Assembly (NCBI GenBank): GCA_002305955.1
Contig: DBRH01000060.1
Coordinates: 1 to 21,210, forward strand
Direction: 5' to 3'
Length of the DNA stretch: 21,210 bases
From: Kosmotogaceae bacterium UBA1373
GTDB taxonomy: Bacteria; Thermotogota; Thermotogae; Petrotogales; Kosmotogaceae
In this document: piece by piece, positions 14,054 to 21,210 of the stretch
Layout: each line of letters starts with the position of its first letter
Position numbering within the stretch: the first letter of the stretch is position 1
Made by a program: the position numbers and the translations under genes
Notes under the pieces: generated by a model
What the model was told of the DNA's origin: nothing
Database searches by the model: none
The model's input: the letters and a program-made list of their open reading frames with translations, nothing else

Positions 14054-15073
14054 TTGATCTGGAACCGTGTTGACGATACAGTATTGTCGGGAATCGGGAA
14101 GGCGGTCTACCCGGGAGCGGCCCTGGTGGTCGGCAAGGACAACGAGATGCTCTACTCGAAGTGTTATGGAACGATCGCGGTAGACGACAACAGGCCGGTT
14201 GACCTGGAGACTGTGTACGATCTGGCCAGCATGACCAAGATAGTCGCGACTACGACTGCCGTGATGTTGCTGGTATCCAGAGGTGAAGTTTCGCTCTGGG
14301 ACACGCTGGGAGACTTCTTCGAAGTGCCTGAATCCAAGAAAAATATCGCGCTGTACCACCTCCTAACCCACACGTCCGGCATGCAGCCCTATTCGGAGGC
14401 CTGGAGGGAGCTGAGAGGAAGGGAATTGCTGGAGAGTATAATCAGGCTCGAGCCTCTGTCCGGTCTGATGGAGAAGATCGACTACTCCTGCCTGAATTTC
14501 ATAACCCTTATGGCCGTGGTCGAGAAGGTCACCTGCAGAAAGTACGACGAGTTCTGCCTGAACGAGATCTTCAAACCCATGGGCATGGACAACACAACCT
14601 ACCTCCCCCCGCTCGCCCATTCCATAGCTCCGACCTGCGAGCGTGACGGAGTAACCCTGAGGGGACTCCCCGACGACGAACTGGCCTATTACCTGGGAGG
14701 CGTCAGCGGAAACGCGGGACTTTTTTCCACCGCCGGCGATCTCTTCAAATTCGTATCGGGCCTTATGTACGCCAGACTCATACCATCGAGAGTCTTCGAG
14801 AGTTTCGTCGGGGAGACCGTCTTGATTGGCGAGGATAAGCGCCATCTGGGCTGGATGTCTCCCTCGAAAGGTTCCAGCGGCGGCGACATGCTGGGAGAGG
14901 ATGCGTTCGGCCACACGGGTTTCACGGGCACCTCTCTATGGGTCGATCCCCAGAGCGGCCTGTACGTGATACTGCTGACGAACCGGACCAACATCAGCAG
15001 AAGAGAGACCATTCCACAGATGCAACAGATAAGGCGTAGGTTGCACAACCTTGTTTTTGGAGGTCTTGGATGA
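14054..15073 (+). CDS. Class C beta-lactamase-fold serine hydrolase
   Basis: A 339-residue penicillin-binding-protein-like serine hydrolase. The nucleophile motif is S59-M-T-K62 in YDLASMTKIVATT. LLTHTSGM near 103-110 and GNAGLFSTAGDLFKF in the C-terminal half are family marks, and FGHTGFTGTSLW supplies the HxG-type third motif. The second motif reads Y144-S-C146 where Tyr-x-Asn or Tyr-Ser-Asp is usual. With no signal peptide it should act in the cytoplasm, so it is more likely a muropeptide amidase, peptidase or esterase than a drug-resistance enzyme. The B. subtilis murein-recycling operon carries a similar protein (YbbE) beside nagZ and namZ. Its start is TTG 14054 from GGGAGGT at 14041-14047; an upstream TTG at 14003 has no site. 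It overlaps anmK by four bases. Confidence 0.85.
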   Translation: MIWNRVDDTVLSGIGKAVYPGAALVVGKDNEMLYSKCYGTIAVDDNRPVDLETVYDLASMTKIVATTTAVMLLVSRGEVSLWDTLGDFFEVPESKKNIALYHLLTHTSGMQPYSEAWRELRGRELLESIIRLEPLSGLMEKIDYSCLNFITLMAVVEKVTCRKYDEFCLNEIFKPMGMDNTTYLPPLAHSIAPTCERDGVTLRGLPDDELAYYLGGVSGNAGLFSTAGDLFKFVSGLMYARLIPSRVFESFVGETVLIGEDKRHLGWMSPSKGSSGGDMLGEDAFGHTGFTGTSLWVDPQSGLYVILLTNRTNISRRETIPQMQQIRRRLHNLVFGGLG

Positions 15074-16185
15074 CCTGGAGTAATTTCGGCGAGATACTTT
15101 CGAAGGAAAGTAGAAATATCGTCGGCGTCATGAGCGGTACCTCGGCCGACGGCCTGGAACTGGCGCTCACCAGATGCGCCGGTTCGGGCAAAAAGATGAA
15201 GGTGGAACTGTTAAAGCACTCGTCCGTCGCCTTCGACAGGGCTTTTCAGGACGAAGTCGTGGCCACGTACAACCCTTCCACCTCGGGTGTCGACAGGGTC
15301 AACAGGATGAACTTTCTCATCGGCAGAACGCACGCCCGGCACATAAAAAGCTTTCTGAACTCGCTTGCCGCCCCTGTCGATGCTATCGCCTATCACGGCC
15401 AGACGGTGTACCACGATCCGGCCGACGGCTCTACGTTGCAGATAGGTGAGGCCGATTTCGTCTCGCACGAGACCGGGCTGCCAGTGATCTTCGATTTCAG
15501 GAAAAAGGACATGGTGGTGGGCGGCGAAGGCGCTCCACTCATACCCTATCTGGACTGGATTCTCTTCGAAGAGGGCACTTACGCGGTCAACCTCGGCGGC
15601 ATAGCCAACGTCACGTACGTCTCGGAGAGTTTCGACGGCGTGATCGCCTTCGACAGCGGACCGGCCAACTGTCTGATCGACCTCACCGTAAAAAAGTACT
15701 TCAACGTCGATTACGACAGGGACGGTCTCATAGCTTCGAGAGGAAAGATAGACGGGAGTATTCTTGAAACACTTATAGAAAGAGATAGAACTTACTTTTT
15801 GAGAAAACCACCAAAATCTACGGGAAGAGAGATATACAACGAAACCTTTCTTGAAGGTATAACTCATGGAAAGCCGGAGGATCTTGTCAGGACTCTAGTA
15901 AGATTCACTGTTCATCAGCTGGTGGAGAGTATCAGATCTTATTTGTCTTTGGGGAATGAGATAGTCGTTACCGGAGGCGGTGCCCTCAATCCCGTTATGA
16001 TGGAGGATCTAAAGACCCTGAGCGGTCTGAAAGTGATCGTTCCCGATCGCGCATTTCTCCAGGCGAAGGAAGCCATGGGAATGGCCGTGCTCGCCCAGGA
16101 GTTTTTGAACGGGGTCGGAGCGAACGTTCCATCGGTAACCGGTGCGAGACAAAGAGTTGTTCTGGGCAAGTTAGCTTTACCATGA
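15070..16185 (+). CDS. anmK: 1,6-anhydro-N-acetylmuramic acid kinase AnmK
   Basis: A 371-residue cytoplasmic sugar kinase that opens the anhydro ring of anhydro-MurNAc and phosphorylates it to MurNAc-6-phosphate, the MurQ substrate. Motifs are VGVMSGTSADGLELAL at 18-33, AYHGQTVYHDP at 107-117, IFDFRKKDMVVGGEGAPLIP at 140-159, NLGGIANVTYV at 174-184, FDSGPANCLID at 194-204 and VTGGGALNPVMM near 300-311. The start ATG 15070 overlaps the hydrolase stop, with GGAGGT at 15058-15063. The presence of AnmK means the cell meets anhydro sugars, the products of lytic transglycosylases. Residues of about 231-293 are encoded by an abruptly AT-rich stretch (15761-15950), unlike the rest of the gene, hinting at a mosaic history. 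The key motifs lie outside that patch. Confidence 0.94.
   Translation: MTWSNFGEILSKESRNIVGVMSGTSADGLELALTRCAGSGKKMKVELLKHSSVAFDRAFQDEVVATYNPSTSGVDRVNRMNFLIGRTHARHIKSFLNSLAAPVDAIAYHGQTVYHDPADGSTLQIGEADFVSHETGLPVIFDFRKKDMVVGGEGAPLIPYLDWILFEEGTYAVNLGGIANVTYVSESFDGVIAFDSGPANCLIDLTVKKYFNVDYDRDGLIASRGKIDGSILETLIERDRTYFLRKPPKSTGREIYNETFLEGITHGKPEDLVRTLVRFTVHQLVESIRSYLSLGNEIVVTGGGALNPVMMEDLKTLSGLKVIVPDRAFLQAKEAMGMAVLAQEFLNGVGANVPSVTGARQRVVLGKLALP
15761..15950. other. AT-rich patch inside anmK
   Basis: By hand count, 71 of these 190 bases are G or C (about 37 percent). The 120 bases at 15541-15660 count at about 57 percent. Codons in the patch end mainly in A or T (for example CTT, ATA, AGA, ACT, TCT), unlike the C- and G-ending codons on both sides. 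The reading frame continues unbroken. Confidence 0.75.
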
Positions 16186-16205
16186 TCTCCCAGACGGGAG
16201 AGTTT
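16186..16205 (+). terminator. Weak hairpin between anmK and the peptide-binding protein gene
   Basis: TCTCCC at 16186-16191 pairs with GGGAGA at 16196-16201 around AGAC, followed by only three T at 16203-16205. It is too weak for efficient termination and may act as an attenuator or mRNA stabiliser. No promoter is evident in the 39-base gap, so the dpp genes are probably read from the hydrolase-anmK transcript. Confidence 0.35.
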
Positions 16206-16224
16206 ATACAAAGGAGGTTTTAGC

Positions 16225-17970
16225 GTGAAACGTATCTTATTGGTGATTCTCGTATCGCTCTGTGCTGTGATGGTTCTGGCGGCTCCCTTCGTTGAGGACA
16301 CACTGCTCACGCCCGACAAGAACCCGAAAATGGGTGGAACGCTGTACCTGGCGCTAACGGGGGCTCCGCAGTCGTTCAACTTCTACGGTACGCTGGACAA
16401 CAACGCCTACACCGTTGCCGGCCAGATGCTCACAGGTCTCGTTGAAGCTCACCCGGTGACATCGGCCATCAGGCCGGCGCTCGCCGAGTCCTGGGAAGTA
16501 TCGGAGAACAACAAGGAAGTCATTTTCCACCTCAGAGACGTCAACTGGTCAGACGGCGCACCGCTGGTCGCCGACGACGTCATCTTCACCTTCAAGTACT
16601 TCATAATGAACCCAGTCGCGAGAGGAAACTCCGTTGACCGCTTCACCATAGAGTCGCAGCCGATCGAATGGGTGAAGATAGACGACAAAACCGTAAAAGC
16701 CATACTCCCGGCGCCTTACGCCGCTTTCTTCACGGTTCTGTCGCACGCCTATATCTACCCCTCTCACGCGCTCGATAGCAAGATCGACAAAAGCAGACCG
16801 GATTCCGTCAACGATTTATGGCTGACCAACACACCGCCGAGCGAAATCCCGGCCAACGGTCCCTTCATACTGTCCGAGTACATAGTCGATCAGAAAGTTG
16901 TAATGACCAGGAACCCGAACTACTGGAAAGTAGATGTTTTCGGCAACAAACTGCCTTACGTGGACAGAATAGAATACCTGGTTGTCAGCGACGCTCAGGT
17001 AAGACTGGCCAAGTTCATGGCCGGAGAGCTCGATTACATGGCCGTATCCGGGGCGGACTTCCCGATTCTCAAGGAAAGGGAGCTTTCCGGCGGCCCGTTC
17101 AAGGTATTCCTGGCCCAGCCGACGCAGCCGACACCGAGCCCGGTGCACATCGCCTTCAACTTCGATACGGAAAACGCGAAGCTGAAAGAACTCTTCATGA
17201 AGACGGAATTCCGCCAGGCCATGGAGTACGCTCTCGACAGAGAGAGGATAATCGAGGAGGCTTACAACGGACTGGCAGTTCTCGGTGGCGTTCCCGTACT
17301 GCCCTCCAACAAAGCCTTCTACAACCCGAAGATCGAAGAGATCCGCAGACCGTTCGATCTGGCGAAGGCGGCGGAGATACTCGACAGCCTCGGCTTGAAG
17401 GACGTCAACGGCGACGGATTGAGAGAATTCCCCGACGGGAGCAAGTTCGAATTCGTACTCACGGTTCAGAACTCTCCGCAGGATTATCAGGACATTGCCT
17501 ACATCTTCTCCCGGGACCTCCTCGACATAGGCGTGAAGGTTAACCTTCAGATACTCGATAGCTCTCTCACTGGCCAGATGTTCGGCGCAGGCTCCTTCGA
17601 GGTTGGTATAAGAGCCTTTGGAAACCAGCCCGACCCACAGCTCAGAAAGGCCATCTGGCAGCCTGGCACCCAGCTTTATTACTGGCACAGAACCACCAGA
17701 GACCCCGAAACGAACACGGCCATCTTCGATAACATGCTGGAATGGGAAAAGAGAGTTTACGACCTCTTCGAAAAGGGACAGATCGCCATGGATCCGGTCA
17801 TAAGAAAGACCTTCTACGACGAGTGGCAGGAGATCTACGCCGAGTACCTGCCCGTTATCTTCGTCTGCAAGGGCATGAACCTTTACGCGGCGAACAAAGC
17901 GCTTGGAAACGTCGAGCAGAACGCGGAGGGACTTCTCTCTTACGCGTCCTGGACGGTATTCAAGAAGTAA
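16225..17970 (+). CDS. Peptide ABC transporter substrate-binding protein (family 5)
   Basis: A 581-residue secreted solute-binding protein of the OppA/DppA/MppA type. The signal peptide KRILLVILVSLCAVMVLA has cleavage near AAPFVED. The family pattern is clear: GGTLYLALTGAPQSFNFYG, RPALAESWEVSENNKEVIFHL followed by RDVNWSDGAPLVADDVIFTF, and FRQAMEYALDRERIIEEAYNG. It would capture di- or oligopeptides outside the cytoplasmic membrane and hand them to the two permeases downstream. Lying 39 bases after anmK, murein peptides or anhydro-muropeptides (as for E. coli MppA) are plausible ligands. Some family 5 proteins in Thermotoga bind oligosaccharides instead, so a murein saccharide is also possible. 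The start is GTG 16225, six bases from AAGGAGGT at 16211-16218. A terminator separates it from the permease genes. Confidence 0.9.
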   Translation: MKRILLVILVSLCAVMVLAAPFVEDTLLTPDKNPKMGGTLYLALTGAPQSFNFYGTLDNNAYTVAGQMLTGLVEAHPVTSAIRPALAESWEVSENNKEVIFHLRDVNWSDGAPLVADDVIFTFKYFIMNPVARGNSVDRFTIESQPIEWVKIDDKTVKAILPAPYAAFFTVLSHAYIYPSHALDSKIDKSRPDSVNDLWLTNTPPSEIPANGPFILSEYIVDQKVVMTRNPNYWKVDVFGNKLPYVDRIEYLVVSDAQVRLAKFMAGELDYMAVSGADFPILKERELSGGPFKVFLAQPTQPTPSPVHIAFNFDTENAKLKELFMKTEFRQAMEYALDRERIIEEAYNGLAVLGGVPVLPSNKAFYNPKIEEIRRPFDLAKAAEILDSLGLKDVNGDGLREFPDGSKFEFVLTVQNSPQDYQDIAYIFSRDLLDIGVKVNLQILDSSLTGQMFGAGSFEVGIRAFGNQPDPQLRKAIWQPGTQLYYWHRTTRDPETNTAIFDNMLEWEKRVYDLFEKGQIAMDPVIRKTFYDEWQEIYAEYLPVIFVCKGMNLYAANKALGNVEQNAEGLLSYASWTVFKK

Positions 17971-17982
17971 CTTGTAAACACT

Positions 17983-18014
17983 GCGGGAGGAGGGCGCTCC
18001 TCCCGCGTTTTCTT
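17983..18014 (+). terminator. Intra-operon terminator between binding protein and Dpp permeases
   Basis: GCGGGAGGAG at 17983-17992 pairs with CTCCTCCCGC at 17997-18006 (10 bp) around the loop GGCG, followed by the T-rich GTTTTCTTT. It lies 12 bases after the binding protein stop and directly before the permease ribosome binding site. It would favour high binding-protein output with partial read-through, the same layout as at 6806-6840. Confidence 0.82.
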
Positions 18015-18029
18015 TGACGGAGGAAGGCT

Positions 18030-18998
18030 ATGTGGTCTTTCATAGTGAGGCGCTTACTCATAATGATACCGATGATGTTTTTTATATCGGTCATATGTTT
18101 CGTGATAACGGAGCTTCAGCCGGGAGATTTCGTCAGCCAGTATCTAGACAACCCCAGAATCTCGCCGGCACAGATCGAGTTGCTCAGAAAGAACCTGGGG
18201 CTGGACGAACCGGCCTATGTGAGATACTGGAACTGGATCAAGGGGATCGTAACCAGGGGAGATTTCGGCTATTCCTTCGCCTTTCAAAGACCGGTGGGCG
18301 AACTGATATGGGAGAGGATGGGCTGGACCATCTTCGTCGCTCTGGGAGCGATCGTCTTCCAGTGGCTTCTGGCCGTCCCCATGGGAATCTATTCGGCCCT
18401 GCACCCTTACTCCCCGGGCGATTATACCCTGACCGTCGTCGGTTTCATCGGACTCTCTATACCGGACTTCTTCATGGCTCTAATACTGATGTACCTGATG
18501 CTGAAAATGGGCGCCACCTCCATCGGCGGGCTCTTCTCGCCGCAGTTCGTGGGCGCGCCCTTCAGTCTTGCCAAACTCGTAGATCTACTCAAGCACCTGT
18601 GGGTCCCCCTCGTGGTGGTGGGCATGAGCGGACTGGCCGGCCTGATGAGAGTCATGAGGGGAAACATGCTCGACGTGGTCTCCTCGCCTTTCATCACGTC
18701 CCTGAGGGCGCACGGGCTGGACGAGAAGACCGTCAAGAGACACGCCATAAAAAATGCGCTGAACCCCATGGTGAGCATCGCCGGAACGGAGCTCCCGAAC
18801 GTGTTCAGCGGAACCATAATAACCGCGATAGTTCTTAATCTGCCTACGATGGGACCGTTTTTCTATAACGCACTTCTGAACCACGACCAGTACCTGGTCA
18901 TGAGCTTTTTGATGTTCATCGCCATCATAACCCAGATCGGAAACCTGCTCGCGGATATCGCGCTGGCGGTTCTCGACCCCAGGATAAGGATGAGCTGA
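18030..18998 (+). CDS. Dipeptide/oligopeptide ABC permease, DppB/OppB type
   Basis: A 322-residue inner-membrane protein with about six helices. The opening MWSFIVRRLLIMIPMMFFIS and the ELQPGDF / RKNLGLDEPAYVRYWNWIKG segment are standard for DppB/OppB. The ATPase-docking loop is SLRAHGLDEKTVKRHAIKNA near residues 226-245, followed by LNPMVSIAG. It starts at ATG 18030 with GGAGGAAGG at 18019-18027. The DppC-type gene begins one base after its stop. The substrate is set by the binding protein; the genomic setting suggests murein-derived peptides. Confidence 0.92.
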   Translation: MWSFIVRRLLIMIPMMFFISVICFVITELQPGDFVSQYLDNPRISPAQIELLRKNLGLDEPAYVRYWNWIKGIVTRGDFGYSFAFQRPVGELIWERMGWTIFVALGAIVFQWLLAVPMGIYSALHPYSPGDYTLTVVGFIGLSIPDFFMALILMYLMLKMGATSIGGLFSPQFVGAPFSLAKLVDLLKHLWVPLVVVGMSGLAGLMRVMRGNMLDVVSSPFITSLRAHGLDEKTVKRHAIKNALNPMVSIAGTELPNVFSGTIITAIVLNLPTMGPFFYNALLNHDQYLVMSFLMFIAIITQIGNLLADIALAVLDPRIRMS

Positions 18999-18999
18999 G

Positions 19000-20091
19000 A
19001 TGCAGAGTACAAAGAAGAGAATCGTACGCAACTTCTTCAAGCATAAACTGGGCGTGATCGGTCTGGTCGCGCTGGGTATCATGTACCTGCTGGTGATACT
19101 ATCCGATTTCATCTCTCCGTACAACTACGTCACGTCCCACAAGAACTTCGTTTACGCTCCCCCCTCGAAGATAAGGTTCTTCGACGAAGACGGCAAATGG
19201 CACGGCCCCTTCGTCCATCCTATGGTGAAGGTCAGAAACCCGGTAACATACAGGCTCGAATTCTCCGAGGACAAAAGCAAGATCGTACCCATAAAGCTCT
19301 TCGTCAGGGGAGAGGAGTACAAACTCTGGGGCATCTTCAAGACCGACATCCACCTCTTCGGGGTCGAGGAATCCTCCGATAAGGCGATGGTGCTGCTCTT
19401 CGGCGCCGACAGGTTCGGACGCGACCTCTTTTCGCGTGTCTTGATCGGCGGGAAAGTCTCTATGACCGTCGGACTGGTCGGAACGCTCATAAGCGTCTTC
19501 ATAGGCGCCATCGTCGGGGCGCTGTCCGGCTATTACGGAGGTCTGGTGGACGTTCTGATCCAGAGGTTCATCGAATTGCTGAGATCCTTCCCGCGAATCC
19601 CCCTCTGGCTTGCCCTCGCGACGATCCTCCCGCCCAGCTGGCCGAGCACGTGGGTCTATTTCGGAATAGTGATCGTTCTTTCCCTGATAGGCTGGATGGG
19701 AGTGGCCAGAGTTGAAAGGGGAATGGTGCTCAGCCTGAGGGAAAAGGAATTCGTCCTGGCCGCCAGAGTGTCGGGCGTCTCCAACATGAAGATAATCACC
19801 CGTCACCTCATACCCAACACCATCAGCTATCTGATCGTCGTATCGACGCTATCGATTCCCGGCATGATCCTGGGAGAGAGCGCTATAAGCTTTCTCGGGC
19901 TGGGCATAAAGGAGCCTATGACCAGCTGGGGACTGCTGCTTAAACAGGCCCAGTCTCTTTCCGAACTTGAGGCCCATCCGTGGCTCATGATACCCGGTAT
20001 CTTCATAATAATCGCGGTGCTGTCCTTCAACTTCGTCGGAGACGCGCTCAGGGACGCCGTTGATCCGTACAGGGCGGTGGAAAAGGTATGA
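19000..20091 (+). CDS. Dipeptide/oligopeptide ABC permease, DppC/OppC type
   Basis: A 363-residue inner-membrane protein. The N-terminal cytoplasmic NFFKHKLGVIGLVALGIMYL helix is followed by an unusually long outside loop of roughly 100 residues (about 45-140) rich in aromatic and charged residues, ending at FGADRFGRDLFSRVLIGGKV, a DppC hallmark. Five more helices follow. The ATPase-docking loop is AARVSGVSNMKIITRHLIPN near residues 249-268. The extra loop makes it longer than E. coli DppC (about 300 residues) and is known in some thermophile and Firmicute Opp systems, where it may contact the binding protein. It starts one base after the DppB stop and overlaps the ATPase gene by four bases. 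Confidence 0.92.
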   Translation: MQSTKKRIVRNFFKHKLGVIGLVALGIMYLLVILSDFISPYNYVTSHKNFVYAPPSKIRFFDEDGKWHGPFVHPMVKVRNPVTYRLEFSEDKSKIVPIKLFVRGEEYKLWGIFKTDIHLFGVEESSDKAMVLLFGADRFGRDLFSRVLIGGKVSMTVGLVGTLISVFIGAIVGALSGYYGGLVDVLIQRFIELLRSFPRIPLWLALATILPPSWPSTWVYFGIVIVLSLIGWMGVARVERGMVLSLREKEFVLAARVSGVSNMKIITRHLIPNTISYLIVVSTLSIPGMILGESAISFLGLGIKEPMTSWGLLLKQAQSLSELEAHPWLMIPGIFIIIAVLSFNFVGDALRDAVDPYRAVEKV

Positions 20092-21059
20092 GCGGAATAC
20101 TCGAAGTCAAAAACCTGAAAACCTACTTCAGAACCCCCGACGGTTTAGTGAAGGCCGTGGACGATATAAGCTTCGAGCTTCAAAAGGGCGAGATACTGGC
20201 GCTGGTCGGCGAATCGGGCTGCGGCAAGAGCGTGACTGTCCAGACCGTCATGGGGCTCATAAAAGTCCCGCCGGCACGGGTGGAAGGCCAGATACTTTAC
20301 AGGGAGAAAAACCTAGTCGGCCTCTCGAACAAAGAGTACAAAAACATAAGAGGCAAAGAGATCTCCATGATCTTTCAGGAACCCATGTCGACCTTCGATC
20401 CGCTCTACACCATAGGCTACCAGCTTTCCGAAGTCGCGAAGGCGCACATGCCGTGGGACGACGCCAGAACCCGTGAAGAGATAATCTCGGTGCTGCGGAA
20501 GGTGAACATTCCCGAACCGGAAAAGAGGTACAGAGAGTACCCGCACGAAATGAGCGGCGGGATGTTGCAGAGGATAATGATCGCCATGGCCCTGATCACG
20601 GGCCCGGAAATCATAATCGCCGACGAACCTACGACCGCGCTGGACGTGACCATTCAGGCGCAGGTGCTCAACATCATGAGAGACCTCCAGAGCGAGTTCA
20701 ACGGCTCGATCATATTCATCACGCACGATCTGGGAGTCGTTTCCGAGATAGCCGACAGGGTCCATGTGATGTACGCCGGAAAGATCGTCGAAAAGGCCGG
20801 TGTCAACGAACTTTACAAAAAACCGGCCCACCCGTACACGAAGGGATTGCTCAATTCCAGAGTGAAGAGAGACTTCAAAGGCCAGAAACTGCCTTACATA
20901 GAGGGCTACGTTCCCAGAGCCTACGAGTTCCCCGAAGGGTGCCGCTTCAACCCGAGGTGTCCCCACGCGATGGAAATATGCAAGAAAGATCCGCCCGAGA
21001 TGTTAGTGAGTGAAAACCACACGGCCGCCTGCTGGCTCTACGGGGAGGGTGGTATATGA
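20088..21059 (+). CDS. Dipeptide/oligopeptide ABC ATPase, DppD/OppD type
   Basis: A 323-residue ATP-binding subunit at the inner face of the membrane. Walker A is GESGCGKS at 41-48, the Q-loop is Q97 in MIFQEPMSTFDP, the signature is MSGGMLQR at 155-162, Walker B is IIIADEP at 175-181, and the switch histidine is in IFITHDLGVVSEIADR. The C-terminal oligopeptide-transporter extension with cysteines is present (GCRFNPRCPHAMEICKKDPP and AACWLY), a region that carries an iron-sulfur site in several Dpp/Opp ATPases. The ATG overlaps the DppC stop, and its own stop overlaps the start of the second ATPase, so all transport genes are translationally coupled. Confidence 0.94.
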   Translation: MSGILEVKNLKTYFRTPDGLVKAVDDISFELQKGEILALVGESGCGKSVTVQTVMGLIKVPPARVEGQILYREKNLVGLSNKEYKNIRGKEISMIFQEPMSTFDPLYTIGYQLSEVAKAHMPWDDARTREEIISVLRKVNIPEPEKRYREYPHEMSGGMLQRIMIAMALITGPEIIIADEPTTALDVTIQAQVLNIMRDLQSEFNGSIIFITHDLGVVSEIADRVHVMYAGKIVEKAGVNELYKKPAHPYTKGLLNSRVKRDFKGQKLPYIEGYVPRAYEFPEGCRFNPRCPHAMEICKKDPPEMLVSENHTAACWLYGEGGI

Positions 21060-21210
21060 AGATAATCGAGACTAAAGAGCTCAAGAAATACTTCCCGATC
21101 AAGGCCGGAGTCTTCCTGCAGGTCGTGGGACACGTTAAGGCCATGGAAAGCGTTAACTTCCACATAAACCGCGGCGAAACCGTCGGAGTCGTCGGTGAAT
21201 CCGGCTGCGG
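21056..21210 (+). CDS. Second peptide ABC ATPase, DppF/OppF type (cut by window edge)
   Basis: The ATG at 21056 overlaps the preceding TGA in an ATGA arrangement. The 51 visible residues begin MKIIETKELKKYFPIKAG, typical of DppF/OppF, and reach GVVGESGCG, the first part of Walker A, at the right edge. It should complete a heterodimeric ATPase with the DppD-type subunit. Everything after the Walker A start lies outside the window. Confidence 0.9.
   Translation, partial: MKIIETKELKKYFPIKAGVFLQVVGHVKAMESVNFHINRGETVGVVGESGC

Noticed and set aside
14054..15073. Antibiotic-resistance beta-lactamase
   Set aside because: The fold motifs fit, but there is no export signal, the second motif is altered, and the gene is embedded in a murein-recycling operon, so a resistance role is not supported.
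16816..17688. Minus-strand open frame opposite the family 5 binding protein
   Set aside because: Antisense to a gene with signal peptide and clear family motifs; the predicted protein has no recognisable domain.
1..21210. CRISPR arrays, tRNAs, insertion sequences or prophage genes
   Set aside because: I saw no spaced direct repeats, no tRNA-like cloverleaf, no transposase or integrase, and no terminal inverted repeats.

Overview
The window looks like a Thermotogota chromosome segment. The Kosmotogaceae/Mesotoga group is the best guess, inferred from the style of the secreted-protein leaders (MKKKILLVAV... ending AFA|G), the strong AGGAGG ribosome binding sites, and the many ABC importers built as binding protein, terminator, then permeases. 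No rRNA or marker gene is present, so the genus is inference only. There are no tRNAs, CRISPR arrays, insertion sequences or phage genes.

Layout. 1-179 is the tail of an unidentified gene, closed by a strong terminator. 297-3627 is a four-gene operon: a secreted DUF6305-like protein, a multi-pass DctM/IT-superfamily permease, a 50-residue two-helix membrane protein, and a membrane-anchored M14/AstE-type zinc deacylase. It also ends in a terminator. 3918-5283 is a two-gene unit: an HPt-like protein whose phospho-acceptor histidine is replaced by serine, and a PdxA2-type dehydrogenase. 5551-9748 carries a family 1 sugar-binding protein, two MalF/MalG-type permeases and a NamZ (DUF1343) exo-muramidase. 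On the minus strand, 13775-9735 is a tightly overlapped operon: nagZ, murQ, a GntR/HutC regulator and a BadF-type GlcNAc/MurNAc kinase. Divergently, from 14054 to the right edge, lie a class C beta-lactamase-fold serine hydrolase, anmK and a five-gene dipeptide/oligopeptide ABC importer; the second ATPase is cut by the edge.

How it fits together. From 5.5 kb to the end, the genes form a dense peptidoglycan-recycling island. The sugar ABC system is a candidate importer for murein disaccharide. The Dpp-like system is a candidate importer for peptides or muropeptides. NamZ and NagZ lack signal peptides and would cut the sugar chain from either end in the cytoplasm. The BadF kinase (hydrolytic route) and AnmK (lytic 1,6-anhydro route) would both deliver MurNAc-6-phosphate, and MurQ would turn it into GlcNAc-6-phosphate plus lactate. 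The GntR/HutC protein, rather than the usual MurR (RpiR family), is the likely local regulator. A divergent promoter with an inverted repeat between nagZ and the hydrolase gene is its best candidate site. NagA/NagB and an ATPase for the sugar importer are not in the window.

Other notable signals are a sharply AT-rich patch inside anmK, terminators between binding protein and permease genes in both ABC operons, the serine-for-histidine HPt, and the unannotated-size 50-residue membrane protein. No stretch longer than 300 bases lacks a gene. The largest gaps are 3628-3917, 5284-5550 and 13776-14053.
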